Source of the DNA: Trichomonas vaginalis G3
Taxonomy: Eukaryota; Parabasalia; Trichomonadida; Trichomonadidae
Length of the DNA stretch: 64,000 nt
NCBI RefSeq assembly: GCF_026262505.1
Contig: NC_067206.1
Coordinates: 22,955,896 to 23,019,895 of the forward strand
Direction of reading: 5' to 3'
Part shown: positions 29,346 to 39,824 of the stretch, one piece after another
How positions within the stretch are numbered: the first letter of the stretch is position 1
Layout of the letters: each line of letters starts with the position of its first letter
The notes under the pieces: model-generated
Databases searched by the model: none
Seen by the model: only the letters and a program-made list of their open reading frames with translations
What the model was told of the DNA's origin: nothing
Position numbers and translations under genes: made by a program

Positions 29346-29960
29346 TTACATGTATTTTTCAGCAACTTCGTCAAATAATTTTATAGCACTATCTATCTCA
29401 TCTACTTCAAACGTTTCTTTACCTTTTATGGGAGCACCATACATTTTCTCAAACTTTTCAAGTAGTTCTGTTTCAGCAGCTCTCATATCGTTAACAAACA
29501 CAACCTTAACTCTATTGACTGTACTGTCATATCTTTGAGTTATATTATATGTTCTTCCTATCTTATATCTCTTTGTATTGAAGTCCTTCGGTTTCTGAAC
29601 GATGTAAAGTAAGCCTTCACTGCAACGTTCCGTATCGAATGAACCATATGTTATGAAGTTATATCCAACAACTGGGTCTAACCATAACAAAACTATTGGT
29701 ATAAGACTTTTGTCGATGAGATATGCTGCAGTTCCATAGAATCTTACCGATATCATAAGCTCAGGATTTCTTGTCAAAATTTTCTGAGTAGAAGCAGTTC
29801 TAACCCAGTCGTGGGATGTTTTCTTTCCAGATAGTGTTAGAATGTCTGACAAAGAATATTTGTTGTATTTCTTTGAGTATCTTACGTTTAAATCACCTAT
29901 TCTAACCACTTTGGTGTCATTGTCTATCTTTTTAACTGTTTCAAACTCAGTGTTTGTCAT
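29346..29960 (-). CDS. KilA-N protein with GIY-YIG/T5orf172-like domain (element B)
   Basis: This 204-aa protein is a close homologue of 1,730-2,341 with the same two-domain layout: a KilA-N-like N-terminal part and GLLYIVQKP with YKIGRTYNITQRY in the second domain. The two copies differ mainly in residues about 40-60, while the rest is almost identical. Confidence 0.65.
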   Translation of the reverse strand: MTNTEFETVKKIDNDTKVVRIGDLNVRYSKKYNKYSLSDILTLSGKKTSHDWVRTASTQKILTRNPELMISVRFYGTAAYLIDKSLIPIVLLWLDPVVGYNFITYGSFDTERCSEGLLYIVQKPKDFNTKRYKIGRTYNITQRYDSTVNRVKVVFVNDMRAAETELLEKFEKMYGAPIKGKETFEVDEIDSAIKLFDEVAEKYM

Positions 29961-31136
29961 TTTCTGTTCTTACATACAAGATAAAAAAATAAAAAAAAAA
30001 TAAAACTAACGTTATTTTTTTATTTTGTATAAAAGATATGATTTCAGGGATTTTTTTGACGAAGTGTTAAAGTTCTCTTCGTCAAAAAATACAGTTATAT
30101 AATGAAATTTGGTCATTTTTTCACGATTTCAGGGATTTTTTTGACGAAGTGTTAAAGTTCTCTTCGTCAAAAAATACAGTTATATAATGAAATTTGGTCA
30201 TTTTTTCACGATTTCAGGGATTTTTTTGACGAAGTGTTAAAGTTCTCTTCGTCAAAAAATACAGTTATATAATGAAATTTGGTCATTTTTTCACGATTTC
30301 AGGGATTTTTTTGACGAAGTGTTAAAGTTCTCTTCGTCAAAAAATACAGTTATATAATGAAATTTGGTCATTTTTTCACGATTTCAGGGATTTTTTTGAC
30401 GAAGTGTTAAAGTTCTCTTCGTCAAAAAATACAGTTATATAATGAAATTTGGTCATTTTTTCACGATTTCAGGGATTTTTTTGACGAAGTGTTAAAGTTC
30501 TCTTCGTCAAAAAATACAGTTATATAATGAAATTTGGTCATTTTTTCACGATTTCAGGGATTTTTTTGACGAAGTGTTAAAGTTCTCTTCGTCAAAAAAT
30601 ACAGTTATATAATGAAATTTGGTCATTTTTTCACGATTTCAGGGATTTTTTTGACGAAGTGTCAAAGTTCTCTTCGTCAAAAAATAACAGTTATATCATG
30701 AAATTTGGTCATTTTACTCGGCAAAAATATATTTTAGGTGAAGAGGTGCGATCTCACCTCTTTTTTCACCTGTTTTTTCACCTCTTGAATTTTCATGAAT
30801 TTTCCCGAAATAAAAAATAAAGTTAGTTTTATTTCATTTTTTTCATTTGACGAGAATGTCGGGTAGAAGGTTAGATCTAACCTGTTTTCTAACCTGTTTT
30901 CTAACATGGTCTAAAACACACAAAACTCATGATTTTTGGTCATTTTTCAGCAAAAATATATTTTAGGGTAGAAGGTGAGATCTAACCTGTTTTCTAACCT
31001 GTTTTCTCACCTGTTTTCTAACATGGTCTAAAACACACAAAACTCATGATTTTTGGTCATTTTTCAGCAAAAATATATTTTAGGGTAGAAGGTTAGATCT
31101 AACCTGTTTTCTAACCTCTTTTCTACCCCAGTTATT
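29961..31136. repeat. Array of 85-bp hairpin units and GGTTAGATCTAACC repeats (element B)
   Basis: Eight units start at 30,040, 30,125, 30,210, 30,295, 30,380, 30,465, 30,550 and 30,635 (period 85), almost identical to one another, each with a GACGAAG / CTTCGTC hairpin flanked by T-runs and A-runs. From 30,717 to 31,130, CGGCAAAAATATATTTTAGG termini and GGTTAGATCTAACC palindromes with CTGTTTTCTAACC steps are repeated about three times. No gene is seen. Confidence 0.9.
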
Positions 31137-32144
31137 TTATAAGCGTTTTACATGGTAAACGTTATGAATTCGTGAGACTCTAAACAGTTTTGTAGCTTCT
31201 ATTTCTTCGCTGAGGATATCGAATGTTTTAACTATGCCGAAAGTCTCTTTATATTTCTTCTTGACGTCAGATAGAAGGAAATCGTCAGCAGTTGGATAGT
31301 TTTTGTTCAGAAATTCTAACATGTCCATTTTATCTTCTGCTGGCTTTTCTGCTTCTTTCTTTAAATCTGCATAGTCGTTTCTCATTCTTTCTATCTCTTT
31401 GACGGAGTAGTTATATCTCCTCATTGCTGCCTTACATTTTGAACATTGCGGGTTCATTTTTGCGTTATATTCTGAAACCTTACCTGCTAAAACAACTAAG
31501 GCGTCAATGGTTTTCTTTAACTCAAAAGCTGCTGGTTTTATTTGTTTGTTCCATATTTTACCTCTTCTATCTTTATCTCTTATCTGCCATACACATTCAG
31601 CAACTAACGAAACAAAGTTGTCGTAGGTCTTAAATTCTTCAGATTTATATATGTCAGAGATGTTCTTATATACCATGTCGCAATCTTTGTCCATGACTTT
31701 GTGGTTGCAATGAAATCCAAGAAACTCATAGTTTACCTTTCGTATGAACTTCTTTATTTCTACTGAGTCAGTTGCTTTGACTTCAATTTCGTCGAATTCA
31801 GGAATAGTGAGCTTTTGTTGTTGGATTTCAGGCAATTTGGGTAAATGGTCAATAATGTCCTGCATGTCGTAAAGATACTGTTCATTTTGTTCATCTTTCG
31901 CACAACAGTCCAAAGTACTTGTTAAAAGTTCCTGCTTTATCTTCTGGATTTCTGTTTCAAAAGTATATGAAGAAGGAATGAAGCTTTTCATTTCTACTAA
32001 CATAGATGTTGGATTCATGACTAACGAGTTTGGTGCTGTTGTTTGAATTGTTGTTGCTTCGACTGACATTTCTGTTCTTTTATACAAAATAAAAAAAAAT
32101 AAAAAAATAAAACTAACTTTATTTTTTATTTCGGGAAAATTCAT
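31137..32144 (-). CDS. Uncharacterised 335-aa protein flanked by inverted repeats (element B)
   Basis: It is a homologue of 3,319-4,215 with the same core (PTSMLVEMKSFIPSSYTFET, IPEFDEIEV, NPQCSKCKAAMRRYNYSV, NKNYPTADDFLLSDVKKKY) and C-terminus HNVYHVKRL. The extra N-terminal residues before MSVEATT may be leader read as coding; a start at MSVEATTIQTTAPNSL would give a protein close to 310 aa. The function is unknown. The leader sequence of this gene (TTTCGGGAAAATTCATG) recurs inverted downstream at about 30,790-30,830. Confidence 0.6.
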   Translation of the reverse strand: MNFPEIKNKVSFIFLFFFILYKRTEMSVEATTIQTTAPNSLVMNPTSMLVEMKSFIPSSYTFETEIQKIKQELLTSTLDCCAKDEQNEQYLYDMQDIIDHLPKLPEIQQQKLTIPEFDEIEVKATDSVEIKKFIRKVNYEFLGFHCNHKVMDKDCDMVYKNISDIYKSEEFKTYDNFVSLVAECVWQIRDKDRRGKIWNKQIKPAAFELKKTIDALVVLAGKVSEYNAKMNPQCSKCKAAMRRYNYSVKEIERMRNDYADLKKEAEKPAEDKMDMLEFLNKNYPTADDFLLSDVKKKYKETFGIVKTFDILSEEIEATKLFRVSRIHNVYHVKRL

Positions 32145-33013
32145 GAAAATTCAAGAGGGTAGAAAAGAGGTTAGAAAACAGGTTAGATCTAACCTTCTAC
32201 CCTAAATTATATTTTTGGGTCCTTTACGCTCATTACGATGAAGAAGTCTTGACAAAACATTTACGAAGAAGTCATGACAAAACATTTACGAAGAAGTCAT
32301 GACAAAACATTTACGAAGAAGTCATGACAAATTCAAGAGGGTAGAAATGAGGTTAGAAAACAGGTTAGATCTAACCTTCTACCCTAAATTATATTTTTGG
32401 GTCCTTTACGCTCATTACGATGAAGAAGTCTTGACAAAACATTTACGAAGAAGTCATGACAAAACATTTACGATGAAGAAGTCATGACAAAACATTTAGG
32501 ATGAAACCTTGACAAAACATTTACGATGAAGAAGTCATGAAAATTCAACAGGTGAGAAAACAGGTGAGAAAAGAGGTTAGATCTAACCTTCTACCCTAAA
32601 TTATATTTTTGGGTCCTTTACGCTCATTACGATGAAGAAGTCTTGACAAAACATTTACGTTCATGTTTGACAAAACATTTACGATGAAGAAGTCATGACA
32701 AAACATTTAGGATGAAACCTTGACAAAACATTTACGATGAAGAAGTCATGAAAATTCAACAGGTGAGAAAACAGGTGAGAAAAGAGGTTAGATCTAACCT
32801 TCTACCCTAAATTATATTTTTGGGTCCTTTACGCTCATTACGATGAAGAAGTCTTGACAAAACATTTACGAAGAAATCATGACAAAACATTTACGAAGAA
32901 GTTTATTTCCTGTGTTGTTGTCAAAATGTCATGTTGTCACACTTTTTCAGAGAAGTTAAAATGACCGAGGGACCGAGGGACCGAGGGACCTGGCTCCACC
33001 TAAACTTTATTTT
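32145..33013. repeat. Spacer with repeated satellite monomers and GGTTAGATCTAACC blocks (element B)
   Basis: A compound unit is repeated about four times. Each has AGGTTAGATCTAACCTTCTA, then CCTAAATTATATTTTTGGGT, then CCTTTACGCTCATTACGATG, then a few 25-bp satellite monomers (GACAAAACATTTACGAAGAA). The last part holds the TTGTCAAAATGTCATGTTG block and GGGACCGA repeats (about 32,910-33,000). No gene is supported. Confidence 0.85.
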
Positions 33014-33874
33014 TCAATACTTTTTCAGCACTTTTCCGTAGTTATATATGAAAGACAATTCGAGATAAAAGTCATAGTACAATGGAATAATATGTTGCAC
33101 ACCATTTGTTGTGAACCAAACTTGAAAGTCAGAGAAACTGTTACTAGGTGGTTCGTAGAATTTAGAAGCAAAGTCATAAAAGTCCTTACCGATACACAGA
33201 AAACTATTGTTGCTTGAACTGAAACTTGCATGACACATAACATTTTGAGGGTCAAACACATTTCTATAAACTGTCAAATCTGCTGGTGGAAGTATAAATT
33301 GAAATGGACCATCTGGTGGTAATGGTTCGTTCTGGTTTAGTAACCGAAGAAATTGTGCCCAAGAACGTTTGTCTACTTTCCAAAATAAAAACTCTGTATC
33401 TCTTGGAGGGTTAATTTCAATCTTTTGAAATGAAACGGTGGAGTTCATCTTGTCATATTCTAGTTTCAGATAGTACGTTCCGTTTAGTAAAGAGTCGTAT
33501 TTTTCTTGAAATTCCCAATAGTATTTGTTTATCTGAGTTTGAAAGTCATTTAGAGTTTTCTCAAGACTTTCGTCTGAACGAACTGTAAAGATCCTCATTT
33601 CGTCAAATTTTTCTATTAGACCATCAGAACCTTTATACTGACCATGAAAATATACTGCGAACATAAATGCGTTAGTTCTATTTGAAAACAAAACTCTTCT
33701 AAATCCTATTGCCTTTGCATCTGAAGGACTTTGAAGCCAACGAATTGGATAGTCAAACCTGTAAGCTCGGGATGAAATTTCTTCATCTGAAATATTTCTA
33801 CCAGCATTTGTAAAGATATAGTCTAACGGTTTTGTATCTGCTACTTTTGTTCTTTGTTTTTCAACCTGAAGCAT
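33014..33874 (-). CDS. Beta-rich structural-type protein, paralogue 1 (element B)
   Basis: This 286-aa protein is nearly identical to 5,780-6,640. It shares conserved segments (TKPLDYIFTNAGRN, FDYPIRWLQSPSDAKAIGFR, FYEPPSNSFSDFQVWFTT) with paralogue 2. It is a candidate minor virion protein, unassigned by family. Confidence 0.55.
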   Translation of the reverse strand: MLQVEKQRTKVADTKPLDYIFTNAGRNISDEEISSRAYRFDYPIRWLQSPSDAKAIGFRRVLFSNRTNAFMFAVYFHGQYKGSDGLIEKFDEMRIFTVRSDESLEKTLNDFQTQINKYYWEFQEKYDSLLNGTYYLKLEYDKMNSTVSFQKIEINPPRDTEFLFWKVDKRSWAQFLRLLNQNEPLPPDGPFQFILPPADLTVYRNVFDPQNVMCHASFSSSNNSFLCIGKDFYDFASKFYEPPSNSFSDFQVWFTTNGVQHIIPLYYDFYLELSFIYNYGKVLKKY

Positions 33875-33898
33875 TTAATATATGTAAAAATATATGGT

Positions 33899-34483
33899 TT
33901 AAAATGGTATGCCATATAGCTTCTTGAATTTGTTAAGAAGTATTTGAACGTGTTTTCCATCTGTATCTCTAGTGTTTACATAAGCATAGCCCGCCTTAGT
34001 AAAATATACTTGTAATTTCCTATAGTTTACGCCGGTATAAAAGTAGAAAGAGTCTTGTTCTTCGCTATAGTAGTAAAACTCAAACGTATGCTCGCCATAG
34101 TCTGTAATTTCAATTGTTTCATCTTCTAGTTCGTCGACAAATTCGAATACAATATCTCCAAATTTGCCTTTGTTCTTATTGTTTTCAGAACGAGTGACCC
34201 AACGTAAGTTTTCAAGTCTATTGTCGTTTCTTATACGGTTTATATGGTCTACAAAAGGTAAATTGTTAGGATTCAGTATAAAATGAGTTGCAATGACAAT
34301 ATGTTTAAAATAGTGTTTTCTACCCATATTCATAATAGCATATCCGTTATTTCGCTCCCATTCGCTTAAAACTCTTTTTGTCTTTTTGTTTCTGACTTCA
34401 AATGACTCACAACAGTGAATTTCATATTTCTCATCTAACAAACAAGTTTCCCAACGGTCTTCTCCAACAAACTCAGCGTACAT
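33899..34483 (-). CDS. HNH endonuclease (element B)
   Basis: This 194-aa protein has the same domain order as 6,666-7,250: a NUMOD4-like start, the HNH_3-type core with LPFVDH and NDNRLENLRWVTRSENNKNK, and a Tyr/Phe-rich C-terminal half. The partial 5' duplicate upstream (about 34,530-34,620) is also present. Confidence 0.75.
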   Translation of the reverse strand: MYAEFVGEDRWETCLLDEKYEIHCCESFEVRNKKTKRVLSEWERNNGYAIMNMGRKHYFKHIVIATHFILNPNNLPFVDHINRIRNDNRLENLRWVTRSENNKNKGKFGDIVFEFVDELEDETIEITDYGEHTFEFYYYSEEQDSFYFYTGVNYRKLQVYFTKAGYAYVNTRDTDGKHVQILLNKFKKLYGIPF

Positions 34484-34636
34484 TTCAAATAAAATAAAAA
34501 AATATTTTTTTAAAAATATATTGTTTTAAAATGGTATGCCATTTCATATTTCTCATCTAACAAACATGTTGTCTAACGGTCTTCTCCAACAAACTCAGCG
34601 TACATTTCAAATAAAATAAAAAAATATTTTTTTTAT

Positions 34637-35221
34637 TTACTTAACATAACCGCCCGCTACCATAAGTCTTTGACGCCAACCCATACCAGCTAATGAAGGT
34701 TGACTTGGTTTAGTTTCCAAACTAAACTTTGGTTTTGGTTTATCTTCGGTTTTTGGTTTTTCTTCTTCTATTGGTTTTTCGTCACTTTTCGGTTCCGCTG
34801 ACTTTACTTCACTTGCAGGAATAGTTGTGTCGTCAACATCTTCATAAATATCATATGCCATTTGTTTTTGTTTTCCTTTCAACTTTTTGTGTTTGTTGTA
34901 AAGTTTAGAATATTTCGACTCTAAGTCAATGAGATGTTCTATAATGAACTGTTGGTCAGTGAAGTAAACTTTTCCATCTGTTGTCTCGAAAGCTCCTTCA
35001 GACTTCAATATTTTATTTGTGAGAGTCTGTTTCTTTTTTGAGATACTAGCCGTTCCATTTTTATGAAAAGTGACTTTGTAGTTAGGGTTTGTATTTCCAG
35101 ACCTGGCACTTTCTATTATTGAATTTTTCTCTTCATCTGTAAGTTCTTTGACAGGTTTTGACAATGGTTCTGAACTTTTTGTTTGTGGTGTCAAATCTAC
35201 CGTTTCAACTTCTTCGGTCAT
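34637..35221 (-). CDS. Uncharacterised charged 194-aa protein (element B)
   Basis: The protein sequence is essentially the same as that at 7,406-7,990, including the Pro/Lys/Glu linker and the C-terminal GMGWRQRLMVAGGYVK. Such conservation suggests selection or very recent copying. Confidence 0.6.
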   Translation of the reverse strand: MTEEVETVDLTPQTKSSEPLSKPVKELTDEEKNSIIESARSGNTNPNYKVTFHKNGTASISKKKQTLTNKILKSEGAFETTDGKVYFTDQQFIIEHLIDLESKYSKLYNKHKKLKGKQKQMAYDIYEDVDDTTIPASEVKSAEPKSDEKPIEEEKPKTEDKPKPKFSLETKPSQPSLAGMGWRQRLMVAGGYVK

Positions 35222-35240
35222 TTCATCTCAGTAAAAAATT

Positions 35241-35393
35241 TTAGTTTGGTTTGTTTTCAACTGGTTGTTTAGGTTTTTTAAGTCGGTCTAAAACTTCCTG
35301 AGGTATAGGAAGAACTTGACAAACACGTTGTGTAACTGCTGGAAGTCGACAAATCCATCTTGAACCCATTTGTCTCAATGCTGTATTGTTCAT
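35241..35393 (-). CDS. Small 50-aa protein (element B)
   Basis: It has the same length and frame as 8,010-8,162, with a few substitutions (Gln-rich tail DRLKKPKQPVENKPN) and the same TTTTTTACTGAGATGAA leader. The function is unknown. Confidence 0.55.
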   Translation of the reverse strand: MNNTALRQMGSRWICRLPAVTQRVCQVLPIPQEVLDRLKKPKQPVENKPN

Positions 35394-35412
35394 TTCATCT
35401 CAGTAAAAAACT

Positions 35413-35814
35413 TTACATTCCCCACGTTTGAGGCGGTTGAGGTTGGTTATTGTTTACCCACTGTTGTGCATGGTTATATCCTCTGTTAAAGAATCTTTCA
35501 CCTTGGTCCATATAGTGTCCTGCTTGGTTATAGTAGTCATTTGCTTTGTTATAATAGTTTCCTGCTTGTCTTCCTACATTGTCCATCCATCCTTGAACTT
35601 TTCCTCTTGTTTCAGGATTTGGAATAAGATTTGTTGCATCTCGTGCTACATCCCAACCTTTCTGTACAGTTTGTATAATAGGTTGTGCTTTCTCTTTAAG
35701 TATACCTAATGTACTCAAAATCTTCCTTCCAACTCCAAATACACCTCTGGCTATTGTTCCCACTGCGGGCAAAAATCTGGATGCAACTCCTGCTAACGCG
35801 CCAAATAAACCCAT
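35413..35814 (-). CDS. 133-aa amphipathic Gly/Asn-rich protein (element B)
   Basis: It starts MGLFGALAGVASRFLPAVGT, a hydrophobic glycine-rich segment, followed by a helical middle and a Tyr/Asn-rich tail (NYYNKANDYYNQAGHYMDQG). It is the complete-looking representative of the family also seen at 8,188-8,583 and 63,714 onward. The N-terminal segment could be membrane-active. The start codon lies 17 bp from the divergent integrase start. Confidence 0.6.
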   Translation of the reverse strand: MGLFGALAGVASRFLPAVGTIARGVFGVGRKILSTLGILKEKAQPIIQTVQKGWDVARDATNLIPNPETRGKVQGWMDNVGRQAGNYYNKANDYYNQAGHYMDQGERFFNRGYNHAQQWVNNNQPQPPQTWGM

Positions 35815-35831
35815 TTCTTATGGGTTAAAAA

Positions 35832-36787
35832 ATGACGAATCCAAACAAGGACCCCTATGTTTCTAAAGCGACAAAGAAAGCACTCATGGTAAAAATCTTT
35901 AGTTCAACACCAAATGCTTGGTTTATGGATATCTTGGAAAACATTCCGAGAGTTAGAACAGATGGACCTCCATACTGGCTAATATTTGTCGGTCAAAACA
36001 CAAGATACTGTGAAGCCATACCATTACAGTCCAAAAATATTTTAGATATCTTAGCAGCTTTGACAATATTCGTTGACAAATACCATCCAACAAAACTGAC
36101 ATCTGACTGTGAAAGTTCTTTCAAATCAGATGATGTAAAAAACTATCTGCGTTCAAAAAATGTAAACCAATATTTCATTGTCGACCAAAACCATTCTGCT
36201 CTTGGTGTCATTGACGGTTGTATAAAAATGTTAAGAGACTTAAACCAACCACAAGGTGGTGAAGCAAATGAAATGTCATATGACGACAAATATAGACACT
36301 TCTCCATGGCAAAGATGAGACAAGTTTTAAATATTTACAATAGCCGTAAACAAAAAGGTTTGGGAAACCACTCCCCGAAGAAATGAAAAACAACCCTGAC
36401 TTAGAGAAAGACTATATATTTAATAATTTAGTCAAAAGAGACAAACAAGAAAGAATGCCGGGCTTCAAACTTCAGAAAGGTGACAAAGTAAAAATAGAAA
36501 TACCTAAACGCGACCCATATGAAAATACTATTGACTATGACAACAATGGGAACCCGACAGGTACTCACATTCGTGTTCGTAAAAATAGAAGAAAGTATAC
36601 AAGAGAATATTATGAAGTTTTAGGCAAACATGGCAAAATGTACAGACTGCAAGCAGAAGATAAAACTACTATTGTCAGACCTCGTTTCAAACTTGTCAAA
36701 GTTCAAGGTGGTATACTTTCAAAGACAGTTCTAAAAATATACAGACACCCTGACGAATATGCTAAAGAAGTGGAACATGACGACTAA
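35832..36787 (+). pseudogene. Retroviral-type integrase (element B), broken
   Basis: It is a homologue of 8,601-9,558 with the same core (WFMDILENI, KLTSDCESSF, NHSALGVIDGCIKML) and C-terminal SH3-like part (YEVLGKHGKMYRLQAED). It begins MTNPNKDPYVSKATKKALMV, 17 bp from the divergent 133-aa gene. It is broken, with about one to two breaks. Confidence 0.75.
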
Positions 36788-38176
36788 GCATTTCTATAAC
36801 CATGCGTAAACTGTCATGTAAGGTGGCATGTAGTCTTTACTTTGTCCCGTTGTTTGCGTATATCCCGAAACGCGATGTGTATGGTTTCCTCCTCTGAGTG
36901 TTACCCAGAAACAATTTATAGCAAACTGAACGTCGTCTTTCACATCATATCCTTTACCTTTTTTCATTGCTGACCAATCCAAAATTTATGCTTATGCCAA
37001 CCTGCTTGAGATGTCTTAAATCTATGTAGTGACTGTGCGCAGGTAAGTTTTCACCTGAAATCGTTTTACTTCCACCTGTTTCCTTTGAAGAGTTTGCACA
37101 ATACAAAAACCTGTCGACTATTTGAGTCAAGTTCCAAAACCAAGTACTACTTCTGGTCTGGTAGAGTTCATTGACGTATAAATAGAGCCTATAGGATATA
37201 ATGTTTGAAGTATTTTCTGTTTTAATGTTTGAAGCTCTTTTTTGTCTGCTTTCTTGTCATATAAATCTTGAGCAGTGAATTTAATATTATGTTCATCCTT
37301 CATGACATAAACATCTTTACATCTAATGTTTTTCATCGTCGTTATGTCGTCATCCGATGTTAAACCTTGTGGAAAGTTAGGAGGTTTCCAATATAATACA
37401 TCCCCATCAGGTTCTTCAACCGTTCCTTCAATATTTTCTATACCAACAGTTGTAAAACTTGTATGTGTATGAGTCTTATCTGCTTTCTTTTCAAGGCTAA
37501 CGTTTAAGTCTGTTATTTCAGAAGATGTATGTGTATGTCCAACGGCACTTTTCCTGTTTAAGGTTTCTTGTAAGTTTGCAATATTTGCAATGGTATGTGT
37601 ATGTCCAACGTCACTTTTCCTGTTTAAGGTTTCTTGTAAGTTTGCAATATTTGCAATGGTATGTGTATGTCCAACGTCACTTTTCCTGTTTAAGGTTTCT
37701 TGTAAGTTTGTTATATTTGCAATGGTATGTGTATGAGTCTTTTTAGAATATTCGTTTTCAGCTCTTGTCACTTCACTTGACATTTTATTGTCAACATATG
37801 TTTTGTCTGCTAGTTCAGGATGAGTATGTTCTTTTGTTGCATAAGCATTGTTAGCTCTTTCTTCTTCTTTTGCTATTGCATCGTCTACATATTCTTTGTC
37901 AGCTTTGTTGTCAACATCTGCTTTCAAAAGAAGTTCATTTATAGGTTTCTCGTTTAAAGTTCCTTTTGTTGGATTTATACAGACAGTATGGTTCTTATTG
38001 TCTTGAAACAGAAACTCATCTGTCATTGGGTTTAATGTCAGTTTTAAGTTTCCTTCTTTCAATGACTCAGATATCTTAGAATAGTTTGAAAAGTTTGTTG
38101 TGTTCTTATTTAGAGCTTGCATAATGAGTTGTCGGTTGTGTTGTATTTCTCTCATAGACGCTGTTTCATTTGACAT
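36788..38176 (-). pseudogene. Phage-like fibre protein with three 22-aa HTH repeats (element B), broken
   Basis: It has the same N-terminus and gp10/gp12-type head as 9,555-10,862. The shaft contains three repeats of a 22-aa unit (GHTHTIANIANLQETLNRKS) at about 37,530-37,735, followed by an insert not seen in the element A copy (VGIENIEGTVEEPDGDVLYW). It is broken, with a few breaks. Confidence 0.7.
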
Positions 38177-38194
38177 TTTTATTATAGATAAAAT
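38177..38194. promoter_or_regulatory. 18-bp divergent spacer (element B)
   Basis: TTTTATTATAGATAAAAT, identical to 10,863-10,880, separates the starts of the fibre and paralogue 2 genes. Confidence 0.65.
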
Positions 38195-39041
38195 ATGCTT
38201 TCAATAGAAAAAGAAAATTCTAGAGTTGCTACAACTAAACCATTAGATGAACTTTTTACCAATGTAGGTCAAAAGTTTGAGACAGAGACCGTAAAGCATG
38301 AAGGCTATCGTTTTGACTACCCGTTAAGATGGTTAAGAGACCCATCCGTCACAAAAGCTATTGGCTTTCGTAGAATGAAGTTCATTTCAGAAGCCATACA
38401 TGGTTTCCCATTTACAGTCGGTTTTGAAGTTCGATACTATAACAAAGAAAACGTATGTATGAGAAATTTGAACAGGGAAAACTTTTACAAGTGAATTTGC
38501 TTGTAAACTTAGAAACAACTCTTCAAGCTTTTCAAGAAAAAATAAACGATATCTATCTCGAATATGCAAAACAGTACAACATTGACGAAGGAGAGTACCA
38601 TCTCGATATTATATATGACAGGAAAAATGCAACTGTTAAAATCAATAGAATAGAAGACCTTGGAGAAAACGTTTATATTTCTACAAAATATAACAACTTG
38701 GCATGGTATAGATTTTTGAGGATGTTAAATCAGCCTGCAGCATATCCAGTACACCCGGACTTTTATGAAGTCGAAAACCCTAATGGAACATATGAAAATG
38801 TTTTCGACTCAGATGCTATTATAGTTCATGCTTCATTTTCTGGTGCACAAAACTCTTTCTTATGCTTGGCAAATGACTTTTACGAAAAACCTACAAAGCT
38901 ATATGAACCACCAAGTGGAAGTATTTCAGACTTTCAAGTATGGTTTACAACAGATGGAAGAAAGAGAATAATTCCATTATACATGCGTTTTACTTAGAAC
39001 TTAGTTTCATATACAACTACTATCGAACGGTAAAAATATAA
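38195..39041 (+). pseudogene. Beta-rich structural-type protein, paralogue 2 (element B), broken
   Basis: This is a copy of 10,881-11,729 with the same conserved blocks (FDYPLRWLRDPSVTKAIGFR, NLAWYRFLRMLNQPA, SDFQVWFTTDGRKR). It is broken, with about two breaks. Confidence 0.6.
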
Positions 39042-39045
39042 TTTT

Positions 39046-39288
39046 TTAATACGGTTGAGGTGTTGGATTTGGTTGCCAACTTGACTGTGGTGCAGGTTCA
39101 GGCTGTTGTATAACAGGAGCTTGTTCTTCTGGTTCAGGGTCTTTAGGTATAATACCAACAAACTGACCTACTCTTTTGCCAATATTTTTGACACCGTTCC
39201 ATACTCCTCTTCCGACAGATTTTATTCCATTCCATATACCTCTTCCAACATTTCGAAAGAAGTTTCCTATCTTACTGAAGAAACCCAT
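39046..39288 (-). CDS. 80-aa amphipathic repeat protein (element B)
   Basis: It shows MGFFSKIGNFFRNVGRGIWN, then two Gly-Ile/Val-Trp-Asn-Gly steps and a Pro-rich tail ending PNPTPQPY. Substitutions relative to 11,734-11,976 keep the charge and hydrophobic pattern. It is likely a small virion or membrane-active protein (inference). Confidence 0.6.
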   Translation of the reverse strand: MGFFSKIGNFFRNVGRGIWNGIKSVGRGVWNGVKNIGKRVGQFVGIIPKDPEPEEQAPVIQQPEPAPQSSWQPNPTPQPY

Positions 39289-39306
39289 TTTACTATATGT
39301 AAAAAT

Positions 39307-39669
39307 CTAATGTCCGCCTAGTCTCTTACGTTTCCTGTTGAGTTCCATAGCATTCTTTAACTGGAGCTCATACATTCTGTTTCTCCTCTGGTAGAAAACA
39401 TATTCTGGGTCAACTCCTGTGTTCGCGTCATCTGCATAGAGTTGTTTATATCCCACTTCAGGGTTTGTATAAAACTCTTTCCATCTCATATTTGCATACC
39501 ATGGTGGCAAACCTAACGCAGCGTCATTTGACATGGCAGTTTGCATTTGTACATCTGTTGGCACTTGACCATAGTTTGCCATTGCAGTTTGTATTCTAAC
39601 TTCATTTGGAATATTCTCTGGGTTTGGTTGTCCAGGTTGCTGTGCATTCGCTAAGTTCTGTGCGTCCAT
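39307..39669 (-). CDS. Conserved 120-aa protein (element B)
   Basis: The protein is identical, or nearly so, to that at 11,995-12,357: a Gln/Asn-rich start, PPWYANMRWKEFYTNPEVGY in the middle and a basic tail. The function is unknown. Confidence 0.6.
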   Translation of the reverse strand: MDAQNLANAQQPGQPNPENIPNEVRIQTAMANYGQVPTDVQMQTAMSNDAALGLPPWYANMRWKEFYTNPEVGYKQLYADDANTGVDPEYVFYQRRNRMYELQLKNAMELNRKRKRLGGH

Positions 39670-39692
39670 TTAATATTAGATAAAAATATCTC

Positions 39693-39824
39693 TTACGAGT
39701 ACATATGCTGAACATTTGCAGACATTGGTTCATCTTCATATTCTCTGTACTTTTCTGCCACGTCAAATAAATAAATGACACAATGGAAAAAACCTAAAAC
39801 AAGTAGTCCTATTTCAAACCACAT
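39693..39824 (-). CDS. 43-aa single-pass membrane peptide (element B)
   Basis: It has the same sequence type as 12,381-12,512: a hydrophobic N-terminal segment and an acidic tail, overlapping the methyltransferase end by 16 bp in another frame. Confidence 0.6.
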   Translation of the reverse strand: MWFEIGLLVLGFFHCVIYLFDVAEKYREYEDEPMSANVQHMYS

